From Candidatus Zixiibacteriota bacterium (GTDB lineage Bacteria; Zixibacteria; MSB-5A5; UBA10806), in assembly GCA_024641335.1 (NCBI GenBank), contig JAHEDG010000020.1, positions 1 through 46,306 on the forward strand: a DNA stretch of 46,306 bases, in the 5' to 3' direction. This document shows, piece by piece, positions 9,029 through 17,219 of this stretch (positions are counted from its first letter, which is position 1; every line of letters begins with the position of its first letter). The notes under the pieces were generated by a model, which worked only from the letters and a program-made list of their open reading frames with translations, had not been told where the DNA came from and made no database searches. The position numbers and the translations under genes are program-made.

Positions 9029-10251
9029 TATCCAGATTGATTTACGTCCTGCCGGTCTCGGTTATGCTGATGACTTTCACCGGATCTATCGCGCAGGTTG
9101 TGAAAGTAAACCAGCCCGAAATCTGTTTCCAATGTCACGTGGAGAAGAAAGATCTAAGCTCAAAAAAATATATCCATGGCGCTTTTGCTGACGGCACCTG
9201 TTCCAATTGCCATAATCCTCATGCCTCGGCCCACGAGTCGCTTCTTATGTCTGATACTAAATCCGTTTGCCTTTCCTGTCATGATGGGATCTCGGACGAA
9301 TTAGCCAGAAAGACCGCTCATGACCCGGCCATTGCCGGGGAATGTCTGGCCTGTCACGACCCTCACGCCTCTGATTTCAAACATCTGCTCAAAGCGGGCA
9401 GCGAAACTGTCTGCGGCCAATGCCATCATGAAATCCCCGGATGGAAAGAGAAGCCTTTCGTGCATCAGCCTTTAATTAAGAACGGTTGTCCGGTCTGCCA
9501 CACACCTCACGGATCGGAGAATGCCTCTTTGACAAAAAAATCCGTACCCGGGTTATGTCTCGAATGTCATAATCAGAACCAGAAGCTGCGGGCCGCTCAT
9601 AAGGGATATAAAATACTGGATTCCAACTGCACCGCCTGCCATAATCCACATTCCTCCGCGCTGCCCAAACTCCTGATGGAGAACCAGCATTCCCCCTTCA
9701 AAAGCGGCAAGTGCGATCTCTGCCATACGTCCAAAGCCACTGATAATCCTTTCGCCTTGATCGGCGATGTAAACACGATTTGCACTAAATGCCATACCGG
9801 CATTAGAAAAGAAGGCCTTCTCAAAAACGGCCATATTACCAATACCGAACAATCCTGTATGAACTGCCATAATCCGCATGCTTCCGATAATCTATCTCTT
9901 TTGTCCAATTCCCAGGTCAATCTCTGTCTCGGCTGCCATTTCTATGGAGAGAAATTCCCCAAAGAAAGAACCGCCTATATCACTCATAACCGCATCGACT
10001 GCACTAACTGTCATGTCCCTCATGGCTCAGACAACGATTTTCTATTCTCCAAAGTGCAGCCCGATCTATGTGTCGTTTGCCATACTGACGCGCACAAAGC
10101 ATCCCACCCCTTCGGGCCGGATACTATAGATCCGCGAACAAACAAACCGTTGACCTGCCTGAGTTGCCATAAGCTTCACGGCGCCGATTTCGAGCCGTAT
10201 ATGCCTTTGGATCCTAAGATGGATCTTTGCATTCAATGTCATAGAAAATAG
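9025..10251 (+). CDS. 16-haem 'doubled CXXCH' c-type cytochrome
   Basis: This 408-residue paralogue of the preceding gene overlaps it by ATGA. A signal peptide ends SIA-QVV. Sixteen CXXCH sites (first CFQCH, last CIQCH four residues from the end) form about eight two-haem units with CHNPHAS/CHDPHAS signatures. The units at residues 45-110 closely resemble units of the 26-haem protein (GAFADGTCSNCHNPHAS versus HAAFSDGACLDCHSPHGS), which points to tandem duplication of the same module. The last 60 residues depart from the repeat (HKASHPFGPDTIDPRTNKP), a feature also seen in other doubled-CXXCH proteins. It probably passes electrons to or from the 26-haem protein; the direction is unknown. It is the last gene of the operon. 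Confidence 0.92.
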   Translation: MISRLIYVLPVSVMLMTFTGSIAQVVKVNQPEICFQCHVEKKDLSSKKYIHGAFADGTCSNCHNPHASAHESLLMSDTKSVCLSCHDGISDELARKTAHDPAIAGECLACHDPHASDFKHLLKAGSETVCGQCHHEIPGWKEKPFVHQPLIKNGCPVCHTPHGSENASLTKKSVPGLCLECHNQNQKLRAAHKGYKILDSNCTACHNPHSSALPKLLMENQHSPFKSGKCDLCHTSKATDNPFALIGDVNTICTKCHTGIRKEGLLKNGHITNTEQSCMNCHNPHASDNLSLLSNSQVNLCLGCHFYGEKFPKERTAYITHNRIDCTNCHVPHGSDNDFLFSKVQPDLCVVCHTDAHKASHPFGPDTIDPRTNKPLTCLSCHKLHGADFEPYMPLDPKMDLCIQCHRK

Positions 10252-10551
10252 TTTGCGCGATCAAGATATTTTCCGGCTATCGGCTGATTCCGAAACAAAA
10301 TTGTAAAAAACCGGTGGCGTCCGACCGTGGTTGATTATATCCCATTACCGGTCAAACGATTGGCCGTGAAGCTGATCAATCATGTCATTTTCTCAATATT
10401 TCCGAATTAACCCAAAAACCGATCCTTTTCAAGTGCATCCTGAAACAATTTGAAAATTATATGAAACCGAATGACAACTGTCTCGGCTATGCTGTCGATA
10501 CAATAAAAACGGAATATTCCCTGGTAAATTGGGGCGGGTTTACATAAGACA
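10252..10551 (+). other. 300-nt intergenic region after the cytochrome operon
   Basis: No gene, RNA fold or strong terminator was recognised. There are two ACCGGT palindromes (around 10311 and 10357), a possible -10 GATACAAT near 10497, and a 28-codon frame from ATG 10461 that does not look coding. The ribosome site for the next gene is weak. Confidence 0.4.
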
Positions 10552-12201
10552 ATGAAAATAATCTCAAAAATAATAGAAATACTGGCCAAATACGGTTGGA
10601 CTACTACTCTTGTTGTACTAGCCGCCTTCGCCCTTGGCTTCACCTGGTCGTCGTCTGATAACCTCTATGCCAATATCCGCCTGTTCGATCGCGTGGCTCT
10701 TATGGTCAATCAAAACTATGTGGAAAATATCGACGAGGCCAAAATGGTTAAGGCCGGCATCGACGGTATGTTGTCCCGTCTCGATAATTACACCAGGTTT
10801 CTCGACGGCGCCGATTATATGCGCCTTCTGCAGGAAACCGACGGACGGTTCGACGGCATAGGTATCGGCATGGAATATCATAGGGATTCCCTGACCGTTA
10901 TCTCGGTCATAGAAGGTACCCCCGGTTATCGGGCCGGGATTAAACCCGGGGATAAGGTCGTGGCTATCGACACCAATTCCACTTTCGGACTGGATATTAA
11001 GGATATTAAGCTTCTGATGCGCGGCCCAAGAGGGTCAGCCATTACCCTGACCATTATATCGCGATCCGGTTTGCTCAGCGATATTACTGTGGAACGAGAA
11101 GATGTCGAGCTTAAAGCCGTACCCTACTTCAATATTCTCTCCGGCAATATCGGATATATTCGGCTGATCCGTTTTTCCGAGGGATGCTCGAACGAGCTTA
11201 AAGAGGCTATCCGAAAATTGAAAAAAAGGGGAATGAACTCGCTGGTCCTCGATCTGCGCGACAATCCCGGCGGCCTGCTTATCGAGGCTATCGAAGCGGC
11301 CGGTCTGTTTTTACCTGAAGGATCAGATATTGTCGAAACCCGCGGGCGAAACGGCTCCGGGTCTGTAATTTACGCTTCCAGTAACTTCCCCCAGTTTTCC
11401 GATGGGAAAATTGCTGTTCTGGTCAACAGCCAAACCGCCAGCGCCGCAGAGATCCTGGCAGGAGCCATTCAGGACCACGATAGGGGAGTGGTTATCGGAA
11501 CTTCAACCTACGGCAAAGGATTGGTTCAGCAGGTACTGCAATTCTCCGACGATTCCGCGCTCAAAATTACAACCTCAAAATATTATCTTCCCTCCGGACG
11601 GTGTCTCCAGAAGCCGGACTGGTCCAGCTTCGAGCTTCTTACCCCGGAATATGATAAACAGATCGATACCATTTTTGCCACTTCTACCGGACGGCCGGTA
11701 TTCGGCGGCGGTGGGATTCTGCCAGATCTTTATATAGAGGAACAGCCGTTATCCGATTTTGTTGATGCTTTAAAACGGGAATCGATATTTTTCGATTTCG
11801 CTTCCCGATATCTGGCCGGTCATGAAATAAAGGCCGATTTTAATGTGGATGATCAGCTTGTTTCCGAATTCGAGAATTTCGTCAGCGATCGCGATTTCCA
11901 GTATATCGAAAGCGAACGGGAAGCTTATTCCAGCCTGAAAGAGAATATGACTGTCTGGGATAAAGAGACCGGCGACGCTCTGAATACTATAGATAGAAAA
12001 CTAGCCGCTAAGGAACAATGGCGTTTCCAGAACCACTATATGGAAATCTCCCGCAATATCAAAGAGGCTATTCTCCTGCAGAAATTCGGGGAATCGGCCA
12101 TGTATGACCGGCTATGGCTGGTCGATAACCCGGAAATAGAGGAAGCACTCGATATCCTCGTCGATTCCGATAAATACAGCTCTATTCTCGCCTTTCGCTG
12201 A
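10552..12201 (+). CDS. ctpA: C-terminal processing peptidase (S41 family, PDZ)
   Basis: This is a tail-specific periplasmic serine protease of 549 residues. An N-terminal membrane anchor or uncleaved signal is at about 17-34. The PDZ domain spans about 98-185 (DGIGIGMEYH, GTPGYRAGIKPGDKV). The S41 domain follows with IGYIRLIRFSE and LDLRDNPGG. The catalytic Ser is S297 in QTASAAEI and Lys is K322 in TYGKG, 25 residues apart as in Prc and CtpA. It retains all key residues. A charged C-terminal helical extension (residues about 420-549) goes beyond the core family fold. It cleaves proteins by their C-termini; targets here are unknown. It sits alone between the cytochrome operon and the transporter genes. 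Confidence 0.92.
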   Translation: MKIISKIIEILAKYGWTTTLVVLAAFALGFTWSSSDNLYANIRLFDRVALMVNQNYVENIDEAKMVKAGIDGMLSRLDNYTRFLDGADYMRLLQETDGRFDGIGIGMEYHRDSLTVISVIEGTPGYRAGIKPGDKVVAIDTNSTFGLDIKDIKLLMRGPRGSAITLTIISRSGLLSDITVEREDVELKAVPYFNILSGNIGYIRLIRFSEGCSNELKEAIRKLKKRGMNSLVLDLRDNPGGLLIEAIEAAGLFLPEGSDIVETRGRNGSGSVIYASSNFPQFSDGKIAVLVNSQTASAAEILAGAIQDHDRGVVIGTSTYGKGLVQQVLQFSDDSALKITTSKYYLPSGRCLQKPDWSSFELLTPEYDKQIDTIFATSTGRPVFGGGGILPDLYIEEQPLSDFVDALKRESIFFDFASRYLAGHEIKADFNVDDQLVSEFENFVSDRDFQYIESEREAYSSLKENMTVWDKETGDALNTIDRKLAAKEQWRFQNHYMEISRNIKEAILLQKFGESAMYDRLWLVDNPEIEEALDILVDSDKYSSILAFR

Positions 12202-12204
12202 TTC

Positions 12205-12233
12205 TTGCCTTTTTATTAAATCTATCATACATT
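12205..12233 (+). promoter_or_regulatory. Candidate promoter giving a near-leaderless transporter transcript
   Basis: TTGCCT (12205-12210), a 17-nt spacer and TACATT (12228-12233) lie immediately upstream of GTG 12242. Only 8 nt separate the -10 box and the start codon, and no Shine-Dalgarno sequence precedes it, as in leaderless genes. Confidence 0.35.
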
Positions 12234-12241
12234 AGTTTCCC

Positions 12242-12991
12242 GTGCTGATTCTCTCTCTGATAGCGACCGGTTTGTTCGCCGGACTGCTCGGCTCCCTCCT
12301 GGGACTCGGGGGCGGGGTTATCATTGTCCCCGCGCTCACCCTGATATTTAATATGCCGGTCACCGAAGCGGTAGGGACATCCCTGACCGCTATTGTCGCC
12401 GTATCTACTATTGCCGCCGCTGACTTTCTGAAGTCCGGCCGGGCAGATCTCGAACTGGGTATGACTTTGGAAACCGCCTCAGCTTCAGGAGCTCTGATCG
12501 GAGGAACTTTGGCCGGATTCATTTCGCCCCGATATGTCTATATACTGTTTTCGTTGATTCTCTTTCTGGCCGCCTATAATATGGCCCGTCCGAAGAGGGG
12601 CAGCGATATCGATTCCAGCGATTATTATCCGGTGAATAAAGGGCTCGGATTGACCTTCTCATTTTTTGCCGGAAACCTCTCCGGGCTTCTCGGTGTCGGG
12701 GGAGGTGTGATCAAGGTCCCGCTGATGACCGGTATTATGAAGGTTCCGATGAAAATAGCTACGGCCACATCGAGCTATATGATCGGAATCACCGCCGCTC
12801 CGGCCGCCATCGTTTATCTTTTAGGCGGTCATCTGGATATTATAAAAACATCGGCGTTGATAATTGGCGCTTTTGCCGGAAGCCGTCTGGGAGCCGCGCT
12901 TTCCTATAAGATCAATACACTGGCGCTCAGACTTTTGTTCGTGGCTCTGATCTTATATACAAGCGTGAGAATGATCCTGAAGGGTATTTAA
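12242..12991 (+). CDS. TauE/SafE-family membrane transporter
   Basis: This 249-residue integral membrane protein of the TauE/SafE (DUF81) family exports sulfite or sulfonate-like organic anions in characterised members. It starts at GTG. Two homologous halves each open with the family's Gly-rich signature: GLLGSLLGLGGGVIIVPAL near residue 14 and GNLSGLLGVGGGVIKVPLM near 140. About seven or eight membrane segments are predicted by eye. The stop codon abuts the ATG of a DUF1634 protein, the usual partner. The substrate is not predictable from sequence. Confidence 0.9.
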   Translation: MLILSLIATGLFAGLLGSLLGLGGGVIIVPALTLIFNMPVTEAVGTSLTAIVAVSTIAAADFLKSGRADLELGMTLETASASGALIGGTLAGFISPRYVYILFSLILFLAAYNMARPKRGSDIDSSDYYPVNKGLGLTFSFFAGNLSGLLGVGGGVIKVPLMTGIMKVPMKIATATSSYMIGITAAPAAIVYLLGGHLDIIKTSALIIGAFAGSRLGAALSYKINTLALRLLFVALILYTSVRMILKGI

Positions 12992-13276
12992 ATGACTGCT
13001 TCTGATCCCGAAATTTCTTTGAATGTCTCCAGAATATTGAAACTGTTCGTTTATTCGGCTGTCGCTATCATGTTGCTGGCGGTGGTTGTTTACCCGTTTT
13101 CTGCCGCCCTGGCCAAATCAACCGCTGCAGCGGGAATCGCCGTTGTGACAGTCTCGCCTCTGGCGGGAGTGGTACTGGCAGGGGTAATATCTTATCGTAA
13201 AGGCAATAGAAAGCTGCTTCTGGTATCGATTTTTATTATCGTCATTTTTATTGCGGCCTGGGCGGTGTCGGCATGA
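12992..13276 (+). CDS. DUF1634 small membrane protein
   Basis: This 94-residue protein has three membrane segments (about 16-38, 48-66 and 72-92). The short TVSPLAGVVLAG-x-x-SYRKGNRK turn matches the DUF1634 pattern of small proteins encoded beside TauE/SafE permeases. It starts directly after the transporter's TAA with no gap and overlaps the next gene by ATGA. It is probably an accessory subunit of the transporter. No soluble domain is present. Confidence 0.75.
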   Translation: MTASDPEISLNVSRILKLFVYSAVAIMLLAVVVYPFSAALAKSTAAAGIAVVTVSPLAGVVLAGVISYRKGNRKLLLVSIFIIVIFIAAWAVSA

Positions 13277-14475
13277 ATCCGGATTATATTATCTTTATAG
13301 ATTTCGACGGTACTATTACCACCGAGGACGTCGGCTATGAAATGTTCAAAAAATTCACTCTCGGCCGAACAGAGACTGTAGTCGGGGAATATCGGTTTGG
13401 GAAAATAAACTCCCTGCGCTGCCTTTCTGATGAATGCCTGATCTGGAACAGTAACCCGCCCGATCAGAACGATGTTTTCGAGTATCTCGGATCGCGCGAA
13501 GTATCGCCGGGTTTCGCGGAATTTCTGGAGTTTTTGAACTGCGAAAATATCTCTTCGGTTATTCTCTCCGAGGGATTCGATTTTTATATTGACCGTATCC
13601 TTCAATCTCACGGTATTGAACATCCCCGGATGATCACCAACCGCGCTCGTTATAATAACGGGAAGTTATTGCCGGAATTTCCGTATTTCGGCCGGGGATG
13701 CGGCCAATGCTCAAATTGCAAAGGATATCATATCTCGCGATTGAGATCTCCCGGACAGTCGGCGGTCTTTATCGGCGACGGTCACTCCGACCATCACGGG
13801 GCTCAAACCGCGGATATCGTATTGGCCAAATCGTTTCTAAAGGATTTCCTGCGGGCCAAAGAACTGCCCTTTTATGAATACGATGATTTCAGGACAGTCA
13901 TCAATAGCTTGAAAAATATTGTCGGAAGGCATATATTTACATCTACGGAGAATATTGATTTTTGTCGTATTTCAGAAAAGCATCGAGGGAAACTCCGGAA
14001 TCTTTGGGAATCGGGGGAAGTTATGAAATATGTAGGCTATCCGCATGGTCTGGGCTGGAGCGATCAGCAATACGAAAACTTCTGGAAAAGATCGGAAACC
14101 GCCGGCGATAGAATTCGCCTGGCCCTCGAAAATAAATCCGGCGACTTTATCGGCGAGGCCAAAATCTCATTCCCCGATAGGAATAATCACTGCACCCCCG
14201 ATCTCAAGCTCCTGCCGAAATTCCAGGGTAGAGGATTCGGACGGGAGGCCTGGAATATGATTCTCAAAAGAACATACTCGCGGTGGCCTGATTCAACCGC
14301 GCTGGTTACCCCGTCGACAGATAACCTGCCGGCCAATGAACTTTATCTTTCTTTGGGATTTAAATACGATGGAGGCGAAGAGGAATGGGTGCCATCGCCA
14401 GATTACCAGGCAGCCTTACCTGTCCGCTTCAGAAAAATGACTATGAAACTTAACGAAATGATGATTAAATCGTGA
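13273..14475 (+). CDS. HAD phosphatase (MtnX/SerB-like) fused to GNAT acetyltransferase
   Basis: This is a 400-residue two-domain fusion. Residues 1-215 form a HAD phosphatase of the MtnX/phosphoserine-phosphatase type. The nucleophile and acid are D10 and D12 in FIDFDGT, motif II is SVILSEG (94-101), and the motif IV acidic loop is FIGDGHSD (166-173). A CGQCSNCK cluster (C143, C146, C149) is typical of MtnX-like enzymes. Residues about 222-400 form a RimJ-like GNAT domain with the acetyl-CoA loop LLPKFQGRGFGREAW (313-327) and the C-terminal NELYLSLGF motif. Both domains look intact. The ATG overlaps the DUF1634 gene. Substrates are unknown; the pairing could dephosphorylate and acetylate one small metabolite. 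No other methionine-salvage gene is nearby. Confidence 0.82.
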   Translation: MNPDYIIFIDFDGTITTEDVGYEMFKKFTLGRTETVVGEYRFGKINSLRCLSDECLIWNSNPPDQNDVFEYLGSREVSPGFAEFLEFLNCENISSVILSEGFDFYIDRILQSHGIEHPRMITNRARYNNGKLLPEFPYFGRGCGQCSNCKGYHISRLRSPGQSAVFIGDGHSDHHGAQTADIVLAKSFLKDFLRAKELPFYEYDDFRTVINSLKNIVGRHIFTSTENIDFCRISEKHRGKLRNLWESGEVMKYVGYPHGLGWSDQQYENFWKRSETAGDRIRLALENKSGDFIGEAKISFPDRNNHCTPDLKLLPKFQGRGFGREAWNMILKRTYSRWPDSTALVTPSTDNLPANELYLSLGFKYDGGEEEWVPSPDYQAALPVRFRKMTMKLNEMMIKS

Positions 14476-14485
14476 TTCGAGGTCA

Positions 14486-16999
14486 ATGATGAAAGCCGTG
14501 ATTATGGCCGGAGGATTCGGTACCAGACTGAGACCTTTGACCGCCAATATGCCCAAGCCGATGGTACCGATTGCCGGACGGCCGGTAATGGAGCATATCG
14601 TCGAGCTTCTTAAAACCAACAAAATAATAGATATTACTTCGATTCTCTATTTCCAGGCCGACCAGATAAGAGGATATTTCGGAGACGGCAGAAAATGGGG
14701 GGTCAAAATGAATTATGTTACCGCCCAGGCCGATTTTGGTACAGCCGGCTCTGTCAAAAATGCCGGTGGCAATCTGAATTCCAGATTTATTATTATCTCC
14801 GGGGATGTTCTGACCGATTTTGATCTTACTGCAGCCATTAAATTCCACGAGGAAAAGAAGGCCAAAGCCACTATCGTACTTACCAGAGTGGAAAGCCCGC
14901 TCTCTTATGGCATTGTCATTACCGCCAAATCCGGAAAAATTACCCGCTTTCTGGAAAAACCAAGCTGGGGCCAGGTCTTCTCCGATACGGTCAACACCGG
15001 GATATATATTCTGGAGCCGGAGATCCTCGATCTGATTCCGCCCGAAACAGAATTCGACTTCTCCAAAGATCTTTTCCCCAAAATGCTCGAAGATAAAATG
15101 AAGCTGTATGGTTATATCGCTGACGGCTATTGGAGAGATATCGGCAATGTCGAGGAGTACTTCGTGGCCCACCAGGATGTCCTCGATGGTAAAGCAATGG
15201 TAAAAATAATCGGAACGAAATCGAAAACCCCTGATAGTCAAGTTTATATCGGGGAGAATGTTTTAATATCTCATGGCGCTCAGCTTACCGGAACCGTGAT
15301 TATTGGCGACAATGTCAGAATCGGACCCAGGGCCAGAATTTATCAAAGCGTCATAGGAAATAATTCCGTTGTTGGCCGGGACGCTAATCTGAACAGGGTA
15401 GTCGCCTGGGAAGGAGCCTCTATCGGTCCCGCGGCCTCTGTTTCCGAAGCAATTCTTTGCAAAAACAGCTTGATTGGCGAATCCGCCATAATAGAAGAAG
15501 AGTGTATTATTTCGGATAATAGCCGCGTAGGCGAAAAAGCCTGGATTAAACGTAATGTGAAAATTTGGCCTAATAAAGAAGTAGATCCCGGCGCCACCTT
15601 GTCAACCAGCCTGATCTGGGGTGAAAAGTGGAGCAGGGAGCTGTTTTCCGACGCTAAGGTTACCGGCATAGGCAATGCCGAAATCACACCGGAATTCGCC
15701 GCCAAATTGGGAGCGGCCTATGGAGCCATGGTCGGGGTCGGCAGATCGGTGGCGGTCTGCCGAGGAGCCACTGATATAGCCAGAATGATCAGCCGGTCGG
15801 TATCCTGCGGATTACTTTCGGCTGGAGTCAGTGTTGTCGATCTGAGCACTGCCCCTATACCTCTCCTCAGGCAGGAATTAAAAAGGGGAAGGCTGGCCGG
15901 CGGGATCAATGTGAGATTGAGCCCTGACGGAAATGACGAGTTGGATATCATCTTTTTCGATAATAATGGACGGGATCTTCCCACATCCAAAACAAAAACC
16001 ATCGAACGGCTGTTTTCCAGAGAGGACTTTCGACGGGCCGCTGTCAACAAGACAGGCAGTATCGACTATTCACAGAGAGTCCATGAAGCCTACCGGGAGT
16101 CGTTTCTTTCCTTCGTGGATATGTCTATTTTCCAGAACGCCAAATTCAAAGTCGTCATCGACTATGGGTTCGGAGGAGCGTCCGAACTGTTGCCTGGTAT
16201 TCTCGGTTCGTTGGGTGTCGATTCTGTCGCTCTCAATTCCTTTGTCGATCCCCGGCAGGCGTATTATTTCGTAAAACGGCAGTCAGAGGCCCTCGATCAA
16301 CTCGGCTCAATAGTGAAATCCCTGAAGGCCGATATTGGCATTTTGCTGAATTCCGGAGCTGAGAAGATCATAGTTGTCGAGGAAACCGGCCAGGCCGTCA
16401 GCCATCAAAAAACGCTCCTCAAAGTCACCCAGCTTTTTTGCGAATCGGAACGTCCCAAAAAAATCGCCGTCCCGGTTACGGCCTCTGCAGGTATCGAGCT
16501 CATCGCACGGGAATACGGAGCGAAGATCTCCTGGATTCCTAGCGATCATCAAGCCATGATGGAAGCCGGCATATCAGGGGAAGGAGTTTTCGTGGGCGGT
16601 ACCAAAGGAGGGTTTATTTTTCCCGGCTTCCAACTCGGGGTTGACGCTATGTTCGCTACGGTAAAAATTCTGGAGCTGCTGATAAAAAGCGGCAATAAAT
16701 TAAGCGCCGTAACCGGTCCCTGGGACAAGCTCTATATGGTCGAAAAGGAGGTCGCTTGTTCCTGGGGTAAGAAAGGACAGGTCATGAGGTTCCTCATGGA
16801 ACATTCCGAAGGCGCTGAAAGGCTCTTGATCGACGGTGTCCGAATTATAGAAAACGGGGATTGGGTCTTAATACGGCCGGATCGAAAAAGAGCTCAATTT
16901 TACCTGCTGGCGGAAACCACTTCCGCTGAAAAAACCAGGAATTTAATCAAGGAATACTCCAAAAACATCAAAAGCTGGCAAAAATTACCTGAAAATTAG
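14486..16999 (+). CDS. Sugar-1-phosphate nucleotidyltransferase / phosphomannomutase-like fusion
   Basis: This 837-residue three-part protein is of the mannose-1-phosphate guanylyltransferase family. Residues 1-235 are the nucleotidyltransferase: VIMAGGFGTRLRPLT with the MPKPM lysine, GDVLTDFD, and a conserved EKPSWG. Residues about 250-375 are a left-handed beta helix of hexapeptide repeats. Residues about 395-837 resemble a phosphohexomutase, but its catalytic features are altered. The serine loop reads GGINVRLSPDGNDE instead of TASHNP, and the DGDxDR metal loop reads GILLNSGAEK. The same changes occur in the related cyanobacterial/actinobacterial family, where the domain is thought non-mutase. 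ATG 14489 is an alternative start; GAGGT lies just upstream. It probably makes GDP-mannose or a similar nucleotide sugar for the following polysaccharide operon. Confidence 0.87.
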   Translation: MMKAVIMAGGFGTRLRPLTANMPKPMVPIAGRPVMEHIVELLKTNKIIDITSILYFQADQIRGYFGDGRKWGVKMNYVTAQADFGTAGSVKNAGGNLNSRFIIISGDVLTDFDLTAAIKFHEEKKAKATIVLTRVESPLSYGIVITAKSGKITRFLEKPSWGQVFSDTVNTGIYILEPEILDLIPPETEFDFSKDLFPKMLEDKMKLYGYIADGYWRDIGNVEEYFVAHQDVLDGKAMVKIIGTKSKTPDSQVYIGENVLISHGAQLTGTVIIGDNVRIGPRARIYQSVIGNNSVVGRDANLNRVVAWEGASIGPAASVSEAILCKNSLIGESAIIEEECIISDNSRVGEKAWIKRNVKIWPNKEVDPGATLSTSLIWGEKWSRELFSDAKVTGIGNAEITPEFAAKLGAAYGAMVGVGRSVAVCRGATDIARMISRSVSCGLLSAGVSVVDLSTAPIPLLRQELKRGRLAGGINVRLSPDGNDELDIIFFDNNGRDLPTSKTKTIERLFSREDFRRAAVNKTGSIDYSQRVHEAYRESFLSFVDMSIFQNAKFKVVIDYGFGGASELLPGILGSLGVDSVALNSFVDPRQAYYFVKRQSEALDQLGSIVKSLKADIGILLNSGAEKIIVVEETGQAVSHQKTLLKVTQLFCESERPKKIAVPVTASAGIELIAREYGAKISWIPSDHQAMMEAGISGEGVFVGGTKGGFIFPGFQLGVDAMFATVKILELLIKSGNKLSAVTGPWDKLYMVEKEVACSWGKKGQVMRFLMEHSEGAERLLIDGVRIIENGDWVLIRPDRKRAQFYLLAETTSAEKTRNLIKEYSKNIKSWQKLPEN

Positions 17000-17034
17000 A
17001 GGAAGAACACTTGGAAAACCATTGGATATTTTCC

Positions 17035-17062
17035 TTGACCTTTCCGGGCCAAAACGTATATT
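17035..17062 (+). promoter_or_regulatory. Promoter of the polysaccharide operon
   Basis: TTGACC (17035-17040), a 16-nt spacer and TATATT (17057-17062) form a good housekeeping-type promoter 36 nt past the previous stop codon. It gives a leader of about 150 nt before the exporter gene. Confidence 0.6.
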
Positions 17063-17076
17063 GGACATCTGATTGC

Positions 17077-17219
17077 AAAGGAGGAATACCGGGCAAAATT
17101 GTTAAAATGTTGTGTTTAGTGAAAACCGAAGAAAATTTAAACCAACTCTCAAATTTTGCGGGTGTTCCTTGTCAATGTTATCCTTTAAATCCAATAAACT
17201 CAGGAAAAGAACTTTCATA
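17077..17219 (+). promoter_or_regulatory. Leader of the polysaccharide operon with strong SD and possible short ORF
   Basis: The leader contains AAAGGAGGAA (17077-17086), a near-perfect Shine-Dalgarno sequence without a well-placed start codon. An ATG at 17107 opens a 37-codon frame (MLCLVKTEE...) whose TAA at 17218-17220 overlaps the exporter's ATG by one base. The exporter's own SD is weak (AGGA, 14 nt away), so it could depend on coupled translation. A short AT hairpin (17132-17138 with 17151-17157) lies within. Confidence 0.35.

Noticed and set aside
7160-10240. Regular repeat spacing that could suggest a CRISPR or tandem DNA repeat
   Set aside because: The periodicity is at protein level (two-haem units); DNA of the units varies too much and there are no identical repeats with unique spacers.
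10461-10547. 28-codon frame upstream of the S41 protease
   Set aside because: It has no SD and an arbitrary composition; nothing supports translation.
14483-15241. Minus-strand open frame of 252 codons
   Set aside because: It is the antisense of the nucleotidyltransferase domain and has no family features.
17011-17106. TTG-started extension of the short leader frame
   Set aside because: It would begin upstream of the likely promoter, so it is not transcribed from it; no SD precedes the TTG.
17112-17219. GTG start for the exporter 36 codons upstream
   Set aside because: It would place a basic 36-residue tail before a good signal peptide; ATG 17220 gives a normal secreted N-terminus.
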